The notes: generated by a model not told the origin, from the letters alone. A DNA stretch of 64,000 nt from CAZPMC01 sp964587755 (GCA_964587755.1 CAZPMC010000006.1:8072-72071); one strand, 5' to 3'; shown: positions 7,485 through 16,605, counted from the first letter of the stretch. Translations and numbers: made by a program.

Positions 7485-8936
7485 ATGGCAAAAGCGGATA
7501 TTGGATTAATCGGACTGGCAGTTATGGGAGAAAACCTGGTAATGAACATGGAAAGCAAGGGATTTACGGTAGCGGTGTACAATCGTACTGTTGAGAAGGT
7601 CTCTGACTTTGTAAATGGCAGGGCAAAGGGGAAAAACATCATAGGGACATATTCTTTTGAGGAGCTGGTTGCTTCCTTGAAAAAGCCTCGTAAAGTAATG
7701 CTGATGGTCAAGGCAGGAAAACCTGTAGATGATTTTATAGATGCCTTGATTCCTTTGCTGGAGGAAGGCGACATTATAATTGACGGAGGAAATTCAAATT
7801 ATAATGATACCATTCGCAGGACTAAGTATGTTGAGGAAAATAAGCTGCTTTATATGGGAACAGGTGTGTCCGGAGGAGAAGAAGGAGCTCTTATAGGCCC
7901 AAGTATAATGCCGGGGGGCTCGCCTGCAGCTTGGCCTCATGTAAAGCCTATATTCCAAGCGATTGCAGCCAAGGTTGAGGATGGCTCGCCATGCTGTGAA
8001 TGGGTTGGTGAAAACGGAGCCGGTCATTTTGTAAAAATGGTACATAACGGAATTGAGTATGGTGACATGCAGTTGATTTGCGAAGCATATCACATAATGA
8101 AGGAACTTTTGGGAATGTCTGCAGACGAAATGCATGAGGTATTCAGGGAATGGAATGAGGGTGAGCTCAACAGCTATCTTATAGAAATCAGCAGCAATAT
8201 ACTAAAGTATAAAGATGAGGACGGAGAGCCTATAGTAAACAAAATATTAGATGTGGCCGGGCAAAAAGGTACAGGAAAATGGACAGGAATTGCTGCTCTT
8301 AACGAAGGAGTACCATTGACGCTGATTGGCGAAGCAGTTTTTGCCCGTTGCCTGTCAGCAATGAAGGCAGAAAGAGTGGAAGCTTCCAAGGTACTGGCGG
8401 GGCCAGCTCCTACGTTTAAAGGCGACAGGAAGGCTATGGTTGAGGATATTAGAAAGGCACTTTACGCTTCAAAAATAATATCCTATGCCCAGGGATATAC
8501 TCTTATGCGTGCGGCGGCGGAAACATATGGATGGAAGCTGAATTATGGCGGCATTGCTCTGATGTGGAGGGGAGGCTGTATTATACGCTCAACATTCCTT
8601 GGAAAGATTAAGGATGCATTCGACCAAAACCCTGATTTGGCAAATCTACTTCTGGATCCATTCTTTAAGGAGATAGTGGTAGGTGCGCAGGAAAGCTGGA
8701 GAAGAGTTGTCACTACAGCACTCAGCAACGGTATACCTGTACCTTCATTAGCCTCTGCTCTTTGCTATTTTGATGGATACAGAAGTGCATGGCTGCCTTC
8801 GAATTTACTGCAAGCCCAACGGGATTATTTCGGTGCACATACTTATGAACGTGTCGACAGGCCGCGAGGCGAGTTTTATCATACGAATTGGACGGGACAC
8901 GGAGGAGATACCTCTGCATCCACATATACAGTATAA
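7485..8936 (+). CDS. gnd: 6-phosphogluconate dehydrogenase, decarboxylating
   Basis: This enzyme oxidises and decarboxylates 6-phosphogluconate to ribulose 5-phosphate with NAD(P)+. The 483-residue length is normal for the long form. The N-terminal Rossmann motif is GLIGLAVMGENLVMNM, the substrate segment is GVSGGEEGALIGPSIMPGG, and the catalytic Lys lies in GAGHFVKMVHNGIEYGDM. The C-terminal helical domain includes RDYFGAHTYERVD. ATG 7485 is preceded by TTGGAGG, while the open frame upstream to 7431 lacks a site. It lies 76 bases after the kinase and is followed by a terminator, so the two genes form a short unit under the GntR operator. Confidence 0.96.
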   Translation: MAKADIGLIGLAVMGENLVMNMESKGFTVAVYNRTVEKVSDFVNGRAKGKNIIGTYSFEELVASLKKPRKVMLMVKAGKPVDDFIDALIPLLEEGDIIIDGGNSNYNDTIRRTKYVEENKLLYMGTGVSGGEEGALIGPSIMPGGSPAAWPHVKPIFQAIAAKVEDGSPCCEWVGENGAGHFVKMVHNGIEYGDMQLICEAYHIMKELLGMSADEMHEVFREWNEGELNSYLIEISSNILKYKDEDGEPIVNKILDVAGQKGTGKWTGIAALNEGVPLTLIGEAVFARCLSAMKAERVEASKVLAGPAPTFKGDRKAMVEDIRKALYASKIISYAQGYTLMRAAAETYGWKLNYGGIALMWRGGCIIRSTFLGKIKDAFDQNPDLANLLLDPFFKEIVVGAQESWRRVVTTALSNGIPVPSLASALCYFDGYRSAWLPSNLLQAQRDYFGAHTYERVDRPRGEFYHTNWTGHGGDTSASTYTV

Positions 8937-8948
8937 AGCTAAGAAGAA

Positions 8949-8990
8949 AAGGGGATGGTTCTTTTTGCTTTAAAAGAGTCATCCCCCTTA
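8949..8990. terminator. Bidirectional terminator between gnd and the NTPase gene
   Basis: GGGGATGgTTCTTTT (8951-8965) pairs with AAAAGAGtCATCCCC (8972-8986). It is flanked by A-rich sequence on the left and CTTA on the right. It lies between convergent genes and can serve both strands. Confidence 0.7.
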
Positions 8991-8992
8991 GT

Positions 8993-9526
8993 TCAAAAGC
9001 TGTCTAGGTCTATGAGGAATACATCCTGGCGGGATTTCAGCTCGTCCAGAAAAGGACGGCTATCCTTTCTCAGCACTGCGATTACTCTTTTGCTCTCAAG
9101 GCATGCACGGAGTGCTTCTTGATAGACCGGTGCATTACTTTCAAGAAAGCCTATTTCATCGATCACGACCCAATCTGATTTATTTTCGAGACATTGCCTT
9201 AAAATTTTCACACCTGTGTCTTCAAAGCCTTTAAGTTCTGGTAAAACACCATTGCCTTGCTGGTTTTTCACTCCAATGATGGCATTGACAGAAGGATTTC
9301 TTATATCCTCCAATAAAATATATTCGGGGACGTTTCTGCAGGTTCTGATTGCCCGGGTAATAATCCCTGAGTAGTCAATATCATGTCCAAGTATAAATTT
9401 TAGAAAAGTTGATTTACCACTGGCCTTACTTCCGGTAATAAAAAGATGTTTTTTAGAGCTTGCCAAAAAAGAGCCCCAAATTGATTTCATTAAATCTATA
9501 TAGATGCCTTTGTTAAAACCACTCAT
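8993..9526 (-). CDS. P-loop NTPase, THEP1/nucleoside-triphosphatase-like
   Basis: The 177-residue cytoplasmic protein has a Walker A motif (GSKASGKST, residues 32-40) and a Walker B-like segment (DWVVIDEIGFLE). It resembles the THEP1 family of small nucleoside-triphosphatases. The gene lies 48 bases downstream of the FecE-type ATPase gene in the same orientation, so it is likely the last gene of the importer operon. Its role is unknown: it could be a nucleotide-dependent chaperone or carrier for the imported metal or cofactor, or act on nucleotides. The start ATG follows AAGGGTGT at a workable distance. Confidence 0.7.
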   Translation of the reverse strand: MSGFNKGIYIDLMKSIWGSFLASSKKHLFITGSKASGKSTFLKFILGHDIDYSGIITRAIRTCRNVPEYILLEDIRNPSVNAIIGVKNQQGNGVLPELKGFEDTGVKILRQCLENKSDWVVIDEIGFLESNAPVYQEALRACLESKRVIAVLRKDSRPFLDELKSRQDVFLIDLDSF

Positions 9527-9574
9527 ACATTACACCCTTGCTTTTGTTGTGAGAGCAGCGCCCTGTTCATAAGT

Positions 9575-10354
9575 TCATTCCCTTACTATTAGATAGCGGT
9601 TATTATGCTCAATAATGTCTATATCCCCGTATATTAGAGACAGCTTGTTTTTTAAATCGGCAGAATCAGAGCTCAGATAAATTTCTTCCTGTATATCACC
9701 GTCAGACATAAGCAGAAGCCGGTCACAGTACTGCAGCGCAAAATTAGGATCATGCATTGTAATCAAGCCGCACTTTTCCTGTGTGTGAATTGTGTCTCTT
9801 ATTTTTGACAGTACCAGATTGCGATTAACAAAATCAAGTGCGCTGTCAGGCTCATCCATCAGCATAACAGGCGTATTTTGAATCAATGCTCTTGAAAGTA
9901 TGACAAGCTGTTTCTGACCTTCACTTAAATGAAGAAAATTATCATCAGCGAGATGTTCTATCCCCAGGGTTTGTAAGGACTGAACCGCTAAAAGCTTTTG
10001 TTTTTTACCCGGAGACTGGAAAAAGTGCATTGAAGAATTAAAGCCCATTATTACAACGTCAATGACGGAGGTGTTGTAAACAATACTGTGCCTTTGAGGT
10101 ATATAGCTAATTAACCTGGCTCTGCTCTTCTCATTTAAACTGAGTATGTCTATGTCGCCCCATAAGCATGCCCCGCTGCTTGGTTTTTTCAAGCCACAGA
10201 TCCCACGCATCAGCGTGGTTTTCCCTGAGCCATTTAGACCTAAAAGTGCAGTAAATTCACCTTTACGAAGAGAAAAGCTTACATTCCGGATGATGTGCTT
10301 TTTCCTGTATGAGATATTTAGATTATTAATAATCAAAGATTTTTGTTCATTCAT
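9575..10354 (-). CDS. ABC transporter ATPase, FecE/BtuD type
   Basis: This is the nucleotide-binding subunit (259 residues) that powers a type II ABC importer. It shows Walker A GLNGSGKTT (residues 43-51), signature LSEGQKQLVILSRAL and Walker B VMLMDEPDSALD, with a switch His in ITMHDP. The ATG overlaps the upstream permease stop (ATGA), and a GGGGG-rich site precedes it. Along with the FecCD permease and binding protein it forms an importer for an iron chelate, corrinoid, haem or oxyanion. Which of these is imported cannot be read from the sequence. Confidence 0.92.
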   Translation of the reverse strand: MNEQKSLIINNLNISYRKKHIIRNVSFSLRKGEFTALLGLNGSGKTTLMRGICGLKKPSSGACLWGDIDILSLNEKSRARLISYIPQRHSIVYNTSVIDVVIMGFNSSMHFFQSPGKKQKLLAVQSLQTLGIEHLADDNFLHLSEGQKQLVILSRALIQNTPVMLMDEPDSALDFVNRNLVLSKIRDTIHTQEKCGLITMHDPNFALQYCDRLLLMSDGDIQEEIYLSSDSADLKNKLSLIYGDIDIIEHNNRYLIVRE

Positions 10355-11361
10355 TCAAGTCTTTTCCCCCGACGACTCATAAAATATGCTAAAAATGGCG
10401 CACCTATAAGCGAAGTCATTATGCTTATGGGAACCTCACTGCTGGAGATACTTCTTGCGAGGCAATCCGCTGCAAGCAATATGACAGCACCCACAAGTCC
10501 ACTGAAGACAGATGTATTAAAATTATTTCTCTTCAGGATTATCCTGCCGATATGAGGAGCAATTAGTCCAATAAAAGAAATCAATCCAGTGATGCATATA
10601 ACGCTTGCTACAACTAGTGTTGCGCATAGCAGAACACCTAGGCGTATATACTGTACACGAACCCCGAGCATTTTGCTCTCATCATCATTTAAAGACAGCA
10701 ATGTGATTTGCCATCTGAAAACGAATAAACCTGCCATACCCAATAAAAAAACAGGGAGTATAATAAACAGTTTTTCATTTGTAATATTCCCAAAGCTCCC
10801 CATAGTCCAGAATTCTATTGATGCAAGCTGACGTTCCGGGTCTGCAAAAAATTTAAGAGTCATAATGAAAGCCTGTGCAAGTGCGTTGATTACTATACCG
10901 GAGAGAACATAAGTAGCAATGCTTTTATTATTGGCGACACTCACAAGCCCCAAAAGGAAAAGCAAGACAACCAGGCCGCCTGCAAATGCGCTGGCAGCGA
11001 TGACAATAGTTCCGCTGCCAAGGAACACAATCGCAAAAGCAGCACCCATGCTGGCCCCTGATGAAACACCTATAATATCGGGTGAGGCAAGAGGATTTTT
11101 AAATATTGTCTGGTAGACACAGCCGGCAACGCTGAGTCCGAAGCCGGCTAAAACTACCATTATGGTTCTTGGAAGGCGCAAGGTGAGAAATACATTCCGC
11201 GTCATTTCTTCTACCTGCTTTCCAGAAATAATGTTAAGTATCTCCTCTATTGATATTGGATATTTGCCTACTCCGATGGAAACCATGATAGCACAGAGGA
11301 GTAATGCTATTATTATACCGTAAAGAGCAATTATTTTTCTTCTTTCGGATACAGAAACCAT
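10351..11361 (-). CDS. FecCD/BtuC-type ABC transporter permease
   Basis: The 336-residue membrane protein has about ten hydrophobic segments and the FecCD family hallmarks. These include RLPRTIMVVLAGFGLSVAG and GVSSGASMGAAFAIVF in the first half and FIGLIAPHIGRIILKRNN, the region that contacts the ATPase, in the second. It forms the transport channel of the importer. Its start overlaps the binding-protein stop by one base (TAATG), and its end overlaps the ATPase start. All three are therefore translationally linked. Confidence 0.93.
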   Translation of the reverse strand: MVSVSERRKIIALYGIIIALLLCAIMVSIGVGKYPISIEEILNIISGKQVEEMTRNVFLTLRLPRTIMVVLAGFGLSVAGCVYQTIFKNPLASPDIIGVSSGASMGAAFAIVFLGSGTIVIAASAFAGGLVVLLFLLGLVSVANNKSIATYVLSGIVINALAQAFIMTLKFFADPERQLASIEFWTMGSFGNITNEKLFIILPVFLLGMAGLFVFRWQITLLSLNDDESKMLGVRVQYIRLGVLLCATLVVASVICITGLISFIGLIAPHIGRIILKRNNFNTSVFSGLVGAVILLAADCLARSISSSEVPISIMTSLIGAPFLAYFMSRRGKRLE

Positions 11362-12497
11362 TATTTTGTAATTTCCTCTTTGTTTATTTCAAAATCATAA
11401 AATTCTTTATAGAATTCTGCCGCATCTTCCATAAATTTATCAAAGGGATATTTGTTTTCATGCAAAATGCTTGTCAGCCACATAGTGCCAAGAATTCCGG
11501 AAGGTACAGGAGAATCCCAGGCTTCGAAGCTTTCAGGCATCTTATAGACTGCTTTATTTTTAACCGCGTTTATGGATTGAAGCTTTGAATCCTTCAGAAC
11601 ATCCTCCTTGGTGTATTCCGCAAAGGGTACAATGATTATTATATCAGGATTATACGCCAATAGCTGCTCATATGATATAGTTGCCCAATAAGTATCGTCG
11701 ATATCCGAGGCAACATTTTTCCCGCCGGCTGCTTCAATAAGAGAGCTTTGATACATTTTTGATGTAGCAGTAGAAAGCATATCGCTGTTGCCAGCTAAAT
11801 AAATATTTTTTTGAGCGCTGGCGTCTTTTGTGAGATTTGAAATTTCACCAATTTTTTTATCATAGTATTCTATAAGCTTACGAGCCCTGTTATCTGCACC
11901 TGTTGCCTTACCGATAAGTGTTATTGTTTCTTTCAGCAGCTCCATATCCTCTGGATTTACTCCAATGACATTGACACCTGACTTTTCAAGTGTTTCGATA
12001 CTGTCCTTGAGCTTAATGGGGAGAATTACAAGATCGGGCTTTAACGCAAGGCATCCCTCTAAATCAAACTGCTTAGCTGTTCCGACATTTGGAAGGTTCA
12101 AAATTTCCGGTGCAGCCAGTGAATAAATGGGCCTGCTGCCTGCTTTTGCTTCGACACCGACTATTTTATCCTCCAAACCTAAAGCTATTAATAAGGATGT
12201 AGTAATATAATAGCCGCTTACTATCTTTGTGACCTCATCTGTGATGGTTATTTGTCTGCCAAGCTGATCAGTTACAACGATTGGCTCGTTTGAACTATCA
12301 GATGTTGCGGTTTCAGTGCCAGTTGTTTCATTGCCGGTAGTTTCGGTGCCGGCAGTTTCTGTACCATTGGTTTCAGAGCTTTGCGTTGAAGGCTGTTTAT
12401 CTGATGTTTGGGTATTACTGCATGCTACAGATGAAAACAGCATTGCCACTACCAATAAAATTACTGCGATTTTTGTTAAAAATCCTTTTTTGTTCAT
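11361..12497 (-). CDS. ABC transporter substrate-binding lipoprotein (FecB/BtuF-like)
   Basis: The 378-residue protein begins with a lipoprotein signal (MNKKGFLTKIAVILLV, lipobox SSVAC). A Thr/Glu/Gly-rich linker encoded by 15-base repeats follows, then a periplasmic-binding-protein-2 fold (DQLGRQITITDEVTKIVSGY to the C terminus). It captures the metal complex, corrinoid or oxyanion outside the membrane for the FecCD permease. I chose ATG 12497 because GGAGGA is 7 bases upstream; the longer frame to 12512 covers that site. The ligand is unknown. The neighbouring molybdenum hydroxylase operon makes a molybdate or tungstate role worth testing, since some FecBCD-type systems carry these. Confidence 0.88.
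   Translation of the reverse strand: MNKKGFLTKIAVILLVVAMLFSSVACSNTQTSDKQPSTQSSETNGTETAGTETTGNETTGTETATSDSSNEPIVVTDQLGRQITITDEVTKIVSGYYITTSLLIALGLEDKIVGVEAKAGSRPIYSLAAPEILNLPNVGTAKQFDLEGCLALKPDLVILPIKLKDSIETLEKSGVNVIGVNPEDMELLKETITLIGKATGADNRARKLIEYYDKKIGEISNLTKDASAQKNIYLAGNSDMLSTATSKMYQSSLIEAAGGKNVASDIDDTYWATISYEQLLAYNPDIIIIVPFAEYTKEDVLKDSKLQSINAVKNKAVYKMPESFEAWDSPVPSGILGTMWLTSILHENKYPFDKFMEDAAEFYKEFYDFEINKEEITK
12310..12378 (-). repeat. 15-base tandem repeats in the binding-protein linker
   Basis: On the plus strand the unit is close to GTTTCRGTGCCRGTA. Units start at 12310, 12325, 12340 and 12355, with a partial unit at 12370. They encode the repeating Thr-Glu-Thr/Gly linker between lipobox and binding domain. 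Unit number may vary between strains without breaking the frame. Confidence 0.75.
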
Positions 12498-12557
12498 AGA
12501 TGAATCCTCCAAGTATTTCAGTCGTTATGTTTTTAAAAATACAACGGTAATGTAACC

Positions 12558-12586
12558 AGTATAATATTAAAAAATCATTTTGTAAA
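12558..12586 (-). promoter_or_regulatory. Promoter of the FecBCD-type importer operon
   Basis: Read on the minus strand, TTTACA (12586-12581) and TATACT (12563-12558) are 17 bases apart. The binding-protein ATG is about 60 bases downstream. Confidence 0.65.
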
Positions 12587-12678
12587 CCAAATTTGAAGTA
12601 AAACTCAAAAAATAAACCTAAAGAATACAAAGACATACTCAAGTATTTCTCAAACTGACCTATAACGATACAAAAAGT

Positions 12679-12707
12679 TTGACTTTTACGACAAGAATAT
12701 ATATACT
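12679..12707 (+). promoter_or_regulatory. Promoter of the purine-type catabolic operon
   Basis: TTGACT (12679-12684) and TATACT (12702-12707) are separated by 17 bases. The first gene starts at 12826. Confidence 0.7.
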
Positions 12708-12825
12708 ATTATTACTCAAAGAGTTTACAATAATATTATAAAGATATAACAATTTCATGATTGCTTGAATTTTACATTCCGGTTTGTTAACACTTATAAA
12801 AATATAATAAAAAGGAGAAAAGGCA

Positions 12826-14181
12826 ATGAAAATTATTAAAAATGCAATGATCGTCGTACCTGACAAAGAAAAACGCTTAATCCGTGATGGATTTATCCGC
12901 ATTGACGGCAATTTGATTGCTGAGATTGACTCAATGGACAAGCTGACTCCTCAAAAGCTTGAAGGTGCAGAAGTCATCGACGCGAAGGGCAAAATTGCCA
13001 TTCCAGGCTTTGTTTCCACCCATAGCCATTTGTACAGCGCTGTTGTACGCAGCTTACCTCACTCAGGCTATGATGATGTAGACTTCTCGTTTGTTTCCTG
13101 GATGGAGAGATTCTGGTTTGCAATGCTTGAAGACAAGGTTACCAGAGAGGATATTTATGCCGGCACATTGATTAACTGCATTGAAAACATAAAGCACGGT
13201 TATACAACAACATCTGATACATGTGAAGGCTCCTACGCACTTCCCGGAGCATTGTTTGAAACCGGCAGGGCTGTTAAGGAATCGGGAATGCGCGGTGTAC
13301 TTTCCTTTGAAACAACAGGAAGAATCAGCGAAGAAAACGCTATGTTGGGACTCAAAGAGAATGTTGATTTTATTGAGCATTGCCGTAAGCATGAGACTGA
13401 CGGACGTATAAGAGGTGTAGTAGGGGTACACACTACATATACCTGCTCAGGTGACCTGATTCAAAAATGCAAGGCAGAAGCTCAACGCCTTGGTGTGGGA
13501 ATACAGATGCATCTTGCCGATGACCGCTGGCACAGCTTCCATTCAACTCTAAAGTATGGAAAACGCTGCCTGAAGTGGTTGGAAGATCTTGAATTCTTAG
13601 GACCCGACGTATTATTCTTCCACTGCAGCTATATGGATAACAGGCTTGATCCTGCTATTATGAAGCATTACGGCTGCAACATTTCGCACCAGCCTGTTTC
13701 CAATGCAAGCTTCGGTTTCTGGCCAAACATGGTTCCATTCATTGATGCAGGTGTAAATGTATCACTCGGAACTGATGGACAGACACAGTCCATGTTTGAA
13801 AATATGCGTGCTGCACAGATGATACACAGAATCCGTTATGAAAATCTTGAGCTTCTTCCTGACGAGGAAATGTTTGAAATGGCAACAATAAACGGAGCAA
13901 AATCATTACATCTTGAAGATGAAATAGGTACTCTTGAGGTTGGTAAGAAGGCTGATATAGTACTGCTGAAAAATAACAGCCCGGTTCCTGTATTTGAGAA
14001 CAATATTATGAACTTCATTGTTACAGTAGCTGACAGTGCTCATGTGGATACAGTATTGATTGATGGAAGGATGGTAGTTAAGGGCGGCGAGTACTTACTG
14101 CTTGACGAGGAAGAAGTCAGGGCACGCTGCCAGGAGCAGGCTGTTGATTTCTGGAAGCGCAATGACTGGCCGACTCCATAA
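12826..14181 (+). CDS. Metal-dependent aminohydrolase (SsnA/ATZ-TRZ-like)
   Basis: The 451-residue protein is an amidohydrolase-superfamily deaminase or chlorohydrolase. Metal ligands are visible as STHSHLYS (HxH, about residue 66), His in IQMHLADD, His in FFHCSYMD and Asp in LGTDGQTQ. The C terminus has the standard LEVGKKADIVLL composite-barrel segment. Such enzymes remove ammonia from purines, pterins, guanine or similar rings. AAAAGGAG lies 10 bases before the ATG. It is the first of four related enzymes in this island, all beside purine-type genes. It resembles SsnA in context, but the substrate is not determined. Confidence 0.85.
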   Translation: MKIIKNAMIVVPDKEKRLIRDGFIRIDGNLIAEIDSMDKLTPQKLEGAEVIDAKGKIAIPGFVSTHSHLYSAVVRSLPHSGYDDVDFSFVSWMERFWFAMLEDKVTREDIYAGTLINCIENIKHGYTTTSDTCEGSYALPGALFETGRAVKESGMRGVLSFETTGRISEENAMLGLKENVDFIEHCRKHETDGRIRGVVGVHTTYTCSGDLIQKCKAEAQRLGVGIQMHLADDRWHSFHSTLKYGKRCLKWLEDLEFLGPDVLFFHCSYMDNRLDPAIMKHYGCNISHQPVSNASFGFWPNMVPFIDAGVNVSLGTDGQTQSMFENMRAAQMIHRIRYENLELLPDEEMFEMATINGAKSLHLEDEIGTLEVGKKADIVLLKNNSPVPVFENNIMNFIVTVADSAHVDTVLIDGRMVVKGGEYLLLDEEEVRARCQEQAVDFWKRNDWPTP

Positions 14182-14230
14182 AACGGCGTTTAATGAAAAC
14201 TGTTTGCACAAACATAAAGGAGTAAATTAT

Positions 14231-15460
14231 ATGAGTGATTATATAGCAAAATATTCCGGCGATTATGTCGGAAAAGATAAGTATATAACAAATGAAGAAG
14301 TGTGCCAAATTCTCTCTGACATAGTGACTGTTGATAGCACATTCGGCAGAGAGGGAGAATGCGGAAGGCTGATTGAAAAGATATGCAAGGAGCATGGGCT
14401 TAATGTTGAGATTATGCCTGTGACCGATGAACGTTTCAATGTGATGATTACCGTCGGTGCAGACAGTTACAAGAGCAAAAAGCTCGGGCTGATGCTCCAT
14501 GGACATTATGATACGGTACCGGCTTTGGATATGGAGGATCCCTTTGTTACTAAAATACGTGACAATAAAATGTGGGGAAGGGGTATTGTAGACCAAAAGT
14601 CAGGTTTGGTGGCCTCAATTTGTGCAGCAATTGCCATTAAGCGTTCAGGCAAGCAGCTTAAAAAACCTTTCTGTGTTGCTGCTGTTGTTGACGAGGAGTC
14701 AGAGCACAGGGGAAGCTATACATTAGTAAGAAGTGGAATAGATGCTGAATATGCAATTGTTACCGAGCCTACCAATACAAGAACTGTTGAGTTTGGCTGC
14801 AAAGGCACTACTCCCATCCGTATTACAGTTAAAGGCCGTACTGCCCATGCAAGTAACCCTTGGATAGGGGTAAACGCAATTGAAAAGGCAATGCCGATAT
14901 TGAACGGTTTGTTTGCTATGAAGTTCCCTGAGAAAGATTTGGGAGAGTTCGGAAAGCTACAAGGCACACTGTGTGTAAGCAAGCTTGATGCAGGAACGGC
15001 ATACAATAATGTTCCCGGAGAAGCCGTTATATGGATGGACAGAAGAACCGTCCCCGGTGAAAATACACCGTTGGCTTTAGCCCAGGTAAATTTGGTTATT
15101 GCAGAAGCTAAGAAACATGATCCTGAGCTTGATGCCTTTGCAGAAGTAGCTCGTCCTGACTGGCATTGGCAGCCTATTCGCGAACGGGGTCTAAATCCCA
15201 CAGTTATGGACAGTGATTGTGAGATTTACCATATTCTTAAAAGGGCAGCTAATAAGAGCGGATTAACTACTTTAGAAAAGCGTTATTCCAACGGTTACAA
15301 TGAAATGGATTTCCTAATTAACGATTTGAATATACCGACGCTAGTTTACGGACCTGGTGATGGGCAGATGGCTCACAGCCCTCGTGAAGAAGTTGATATT
15401 GATGATGTCTGCAATGTAGCGGAAGTATATTGCAATATGATCGAAGAAATTTGCATGTGA
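14231..15460 (+). CDS. M20-family metallohydrolase (ArgE/DapE/YgeY-like)
   Basis: M20 enzymes use two metals to cleave amide bonds of small amino-acid or carbamoyl compounds. In this 409-residue protein the ligands appear in MLHGHYDTVPA, GRGIVDQKSG, VVDEESEHRG and the C-terminal GQMAHSPREE. A lid or dimerisation domain lies between residues about 200 and 310. I chose ATG 14231 because AAAGGAG precedes it by 8 bases; the longer frame runs back into the previous gene. It lies 49 bases after the aminohydrolase. A second M20 gene 1.2 kb downstream is only distantly similar, so the two probably act on different intermediates. Confidence 0.85.
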   Translation: MSDYIAKYSGDYVGKDKYITNEEVCQILSDIVTVDSTFGREGECGRLIEKICKEHGLNVEIMPVTDERFNVMITVGADSYKSKKLGLMLHGHYDTVPALDMEDPFVTKIRDNKMWGRGIVDQKSGLVASICAAIAIKRSGKQLKKPFCVAAVVDEESEHRGSYTLVRSGIDAEYAIVTEPTNTRTVEFGCKGTTPIRITVKGRTAHASNPWIGVNAIEKAMPILNGLFAMKFPEKDLGEFGKLQGTLCVSKLDAGTAYNNVPGEAVIWMDRRTVPGENTPLALAQVNLVIAEAKKHDPELDAFAEVARPDWHWQPIRERGLNPTVMDSDCEIYHILKRAANKSGLTTLEKRYSNGYNEMDFLINDLNIPTLVYGPGDGQMAHSPREEVDIDDVCNVAEVYCNMIEEICM

Positions 15461-15516
15461 GACAAAAAAGAAGCAATGAAGGGCTCACGACTACTATGAT
15501 TTAAGGGGGAAGTGAT

Positions 15517-16605
15517 ATGGCATTTAATGTTGATCTGTCTGTAGAAGTAGCAGGTGTAAAAATGAAAAACCCTCTGGTTCTTTCAGAAGGGCCATTGTCA
15601 GGAAGCAAGCGACTGATTGAACGTGCCGCACAGCACAATATAGGAGCAATCGTAACAAAAAGTATCCAGCAGAAAGCGAATGTATCCGCAAACCCGTACA
15701 TGATTGCTGCAAATCGCGGCTTGATTAATGCGGATTGGACTGATATCGGATTAGAAACATGGCTTGAAGAACTTAAGAAGATAGATATACCGATGCCGCT
15801 GATTACGAATATTGGAACAAACAATGTCCCGCCAAAGCAGGCTGCCGAATGGGCAGGTATTCTGCAGGAGCATGGTGCGGCTATGGTCACATTCTCTGAT
15901 TATGAGCCTGAAAATCTGGTTGATGCCGTAAGCTATGCACGAAAAGAAGTTGATGTACCGATTATGGTTAAGCTGCCTCCTTTTGTAAAGAATATTGCAG
16001 ATTTGTGCAAACGCCTTGAAGCGGCAGGCGTAACCATGATAGCTGCAATGGACGCAGTCGGGCCTGCAATGGATATAGATATATCAAAACGCAAACCTAT
16101 TCTCGGTAATGACGGTGCATTTGGTTATATGTCATCAGCTCCCATATTCCCGCTGACTCTTGCATATATTGCTGAAATCGCAGGAAGCGTTAGTGTACCT
16201 GTACTTGGTGTCGGAGGCGTTACAAGTGCAGCTGATGTAATTAAGCTGATAATGGCCGGTGCCACATGTGTTGGTATGGTAGGTACTCCTATTCTTAAAG
16301 GCCTTGGAATATTTGACAAGATTGAAGCTGATCTTCGCAAATGGATGGCAGAAAACAACGTTAAGAACCTGGCAGAGATAAGAGGCTGTGCACAGCCGTA
16401 TATACATCAGACTGAGAAATACGGATTGAAAGCCAAGGTCGATTATGACACATGTACTGCATGTGGTTTGTGCTTTAAATCATGCTATGCGGCTGCTTTG
16501 ACACCAAACAGTGATAAAAAGCCTGTTGTTAACACCCAATACTGCTCAGGTTGCGGTGTTTGCCAGAGTGTATGCCCTGTTAAGGCTATTAATGTTAGAG
16601 AATGA
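15517..16605 (+). CDS. PreA-like dihydroorotate-dehydrogenase-family protein with two [4Fe-4S] clusters
   Basis: The 362-residue protein has an FMN-type TIM barrel (residues 1-300, with VPVLGVGGVTSAADVIKL as the phosphate-binding segment). A ferredoxin tail follows with CTACGLCFKSC and CSGCGVCQSVC, two [4Fe-4S] sites. The layout is that of PreA, the NAD-dependent dihydropyrimidine dehydrogenase subunit. The loop that should carry the catalytic Cys (CPH in true PreA) instead reads VTFSDYEPENL, so ordinary pyrimidine reduction is doubtful. It may be an electron-transfer flavoprotein for the Mo hydroxylase encoded downstream, which has no FAD subunit, or reduce a different ring. No PreT partner is in the window. 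Confidence 0.85.
   Translation: MAFNVDLSVEVAGVKMKNPLVLSEGPLSGSKRLIERAAQHNIGAIVTKSIQQKANVSANPYMIAANRGLINADWTDIGLETWLEELKKIDIPMPLITNIGTNNVPPKQAAEWAGILQEHGAAMVTFSDYEPENLVDAVSYARKEVDVPIMVKLPPFVKNIADLCKRLEAAGVTMIAAMDAVGPAMDIDISKRKPILGNDGAFGYMSSAPIFPLTLAYIAEIAGSVSVPVLGVGGVTSAADVIKLIMAGATCVGMVGTPILKGLGIFDKIEADLRKWMAENNVKNLAEIRGCAQPYIHQTEKYGLKAKVDYDTCTACGLCFKSCYAAALTPNSDKKPVVNTQYCSGCGVCQSVCPVKAINVRE

Larger units (their letters stand above)
12498..12825. other. Divergent intergenic region with two opposed promoters
   Basis: This AT-rich 328-base gap separates the minus-strand importer from the plus-strand catabolic operon. It holds one good promoter for each direction (listed separately). The catabolic promoter leaves an untranslated leader of roughly 110 bases. 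I found no riboswitch fold or ORF in it. Confidence 0.6.
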
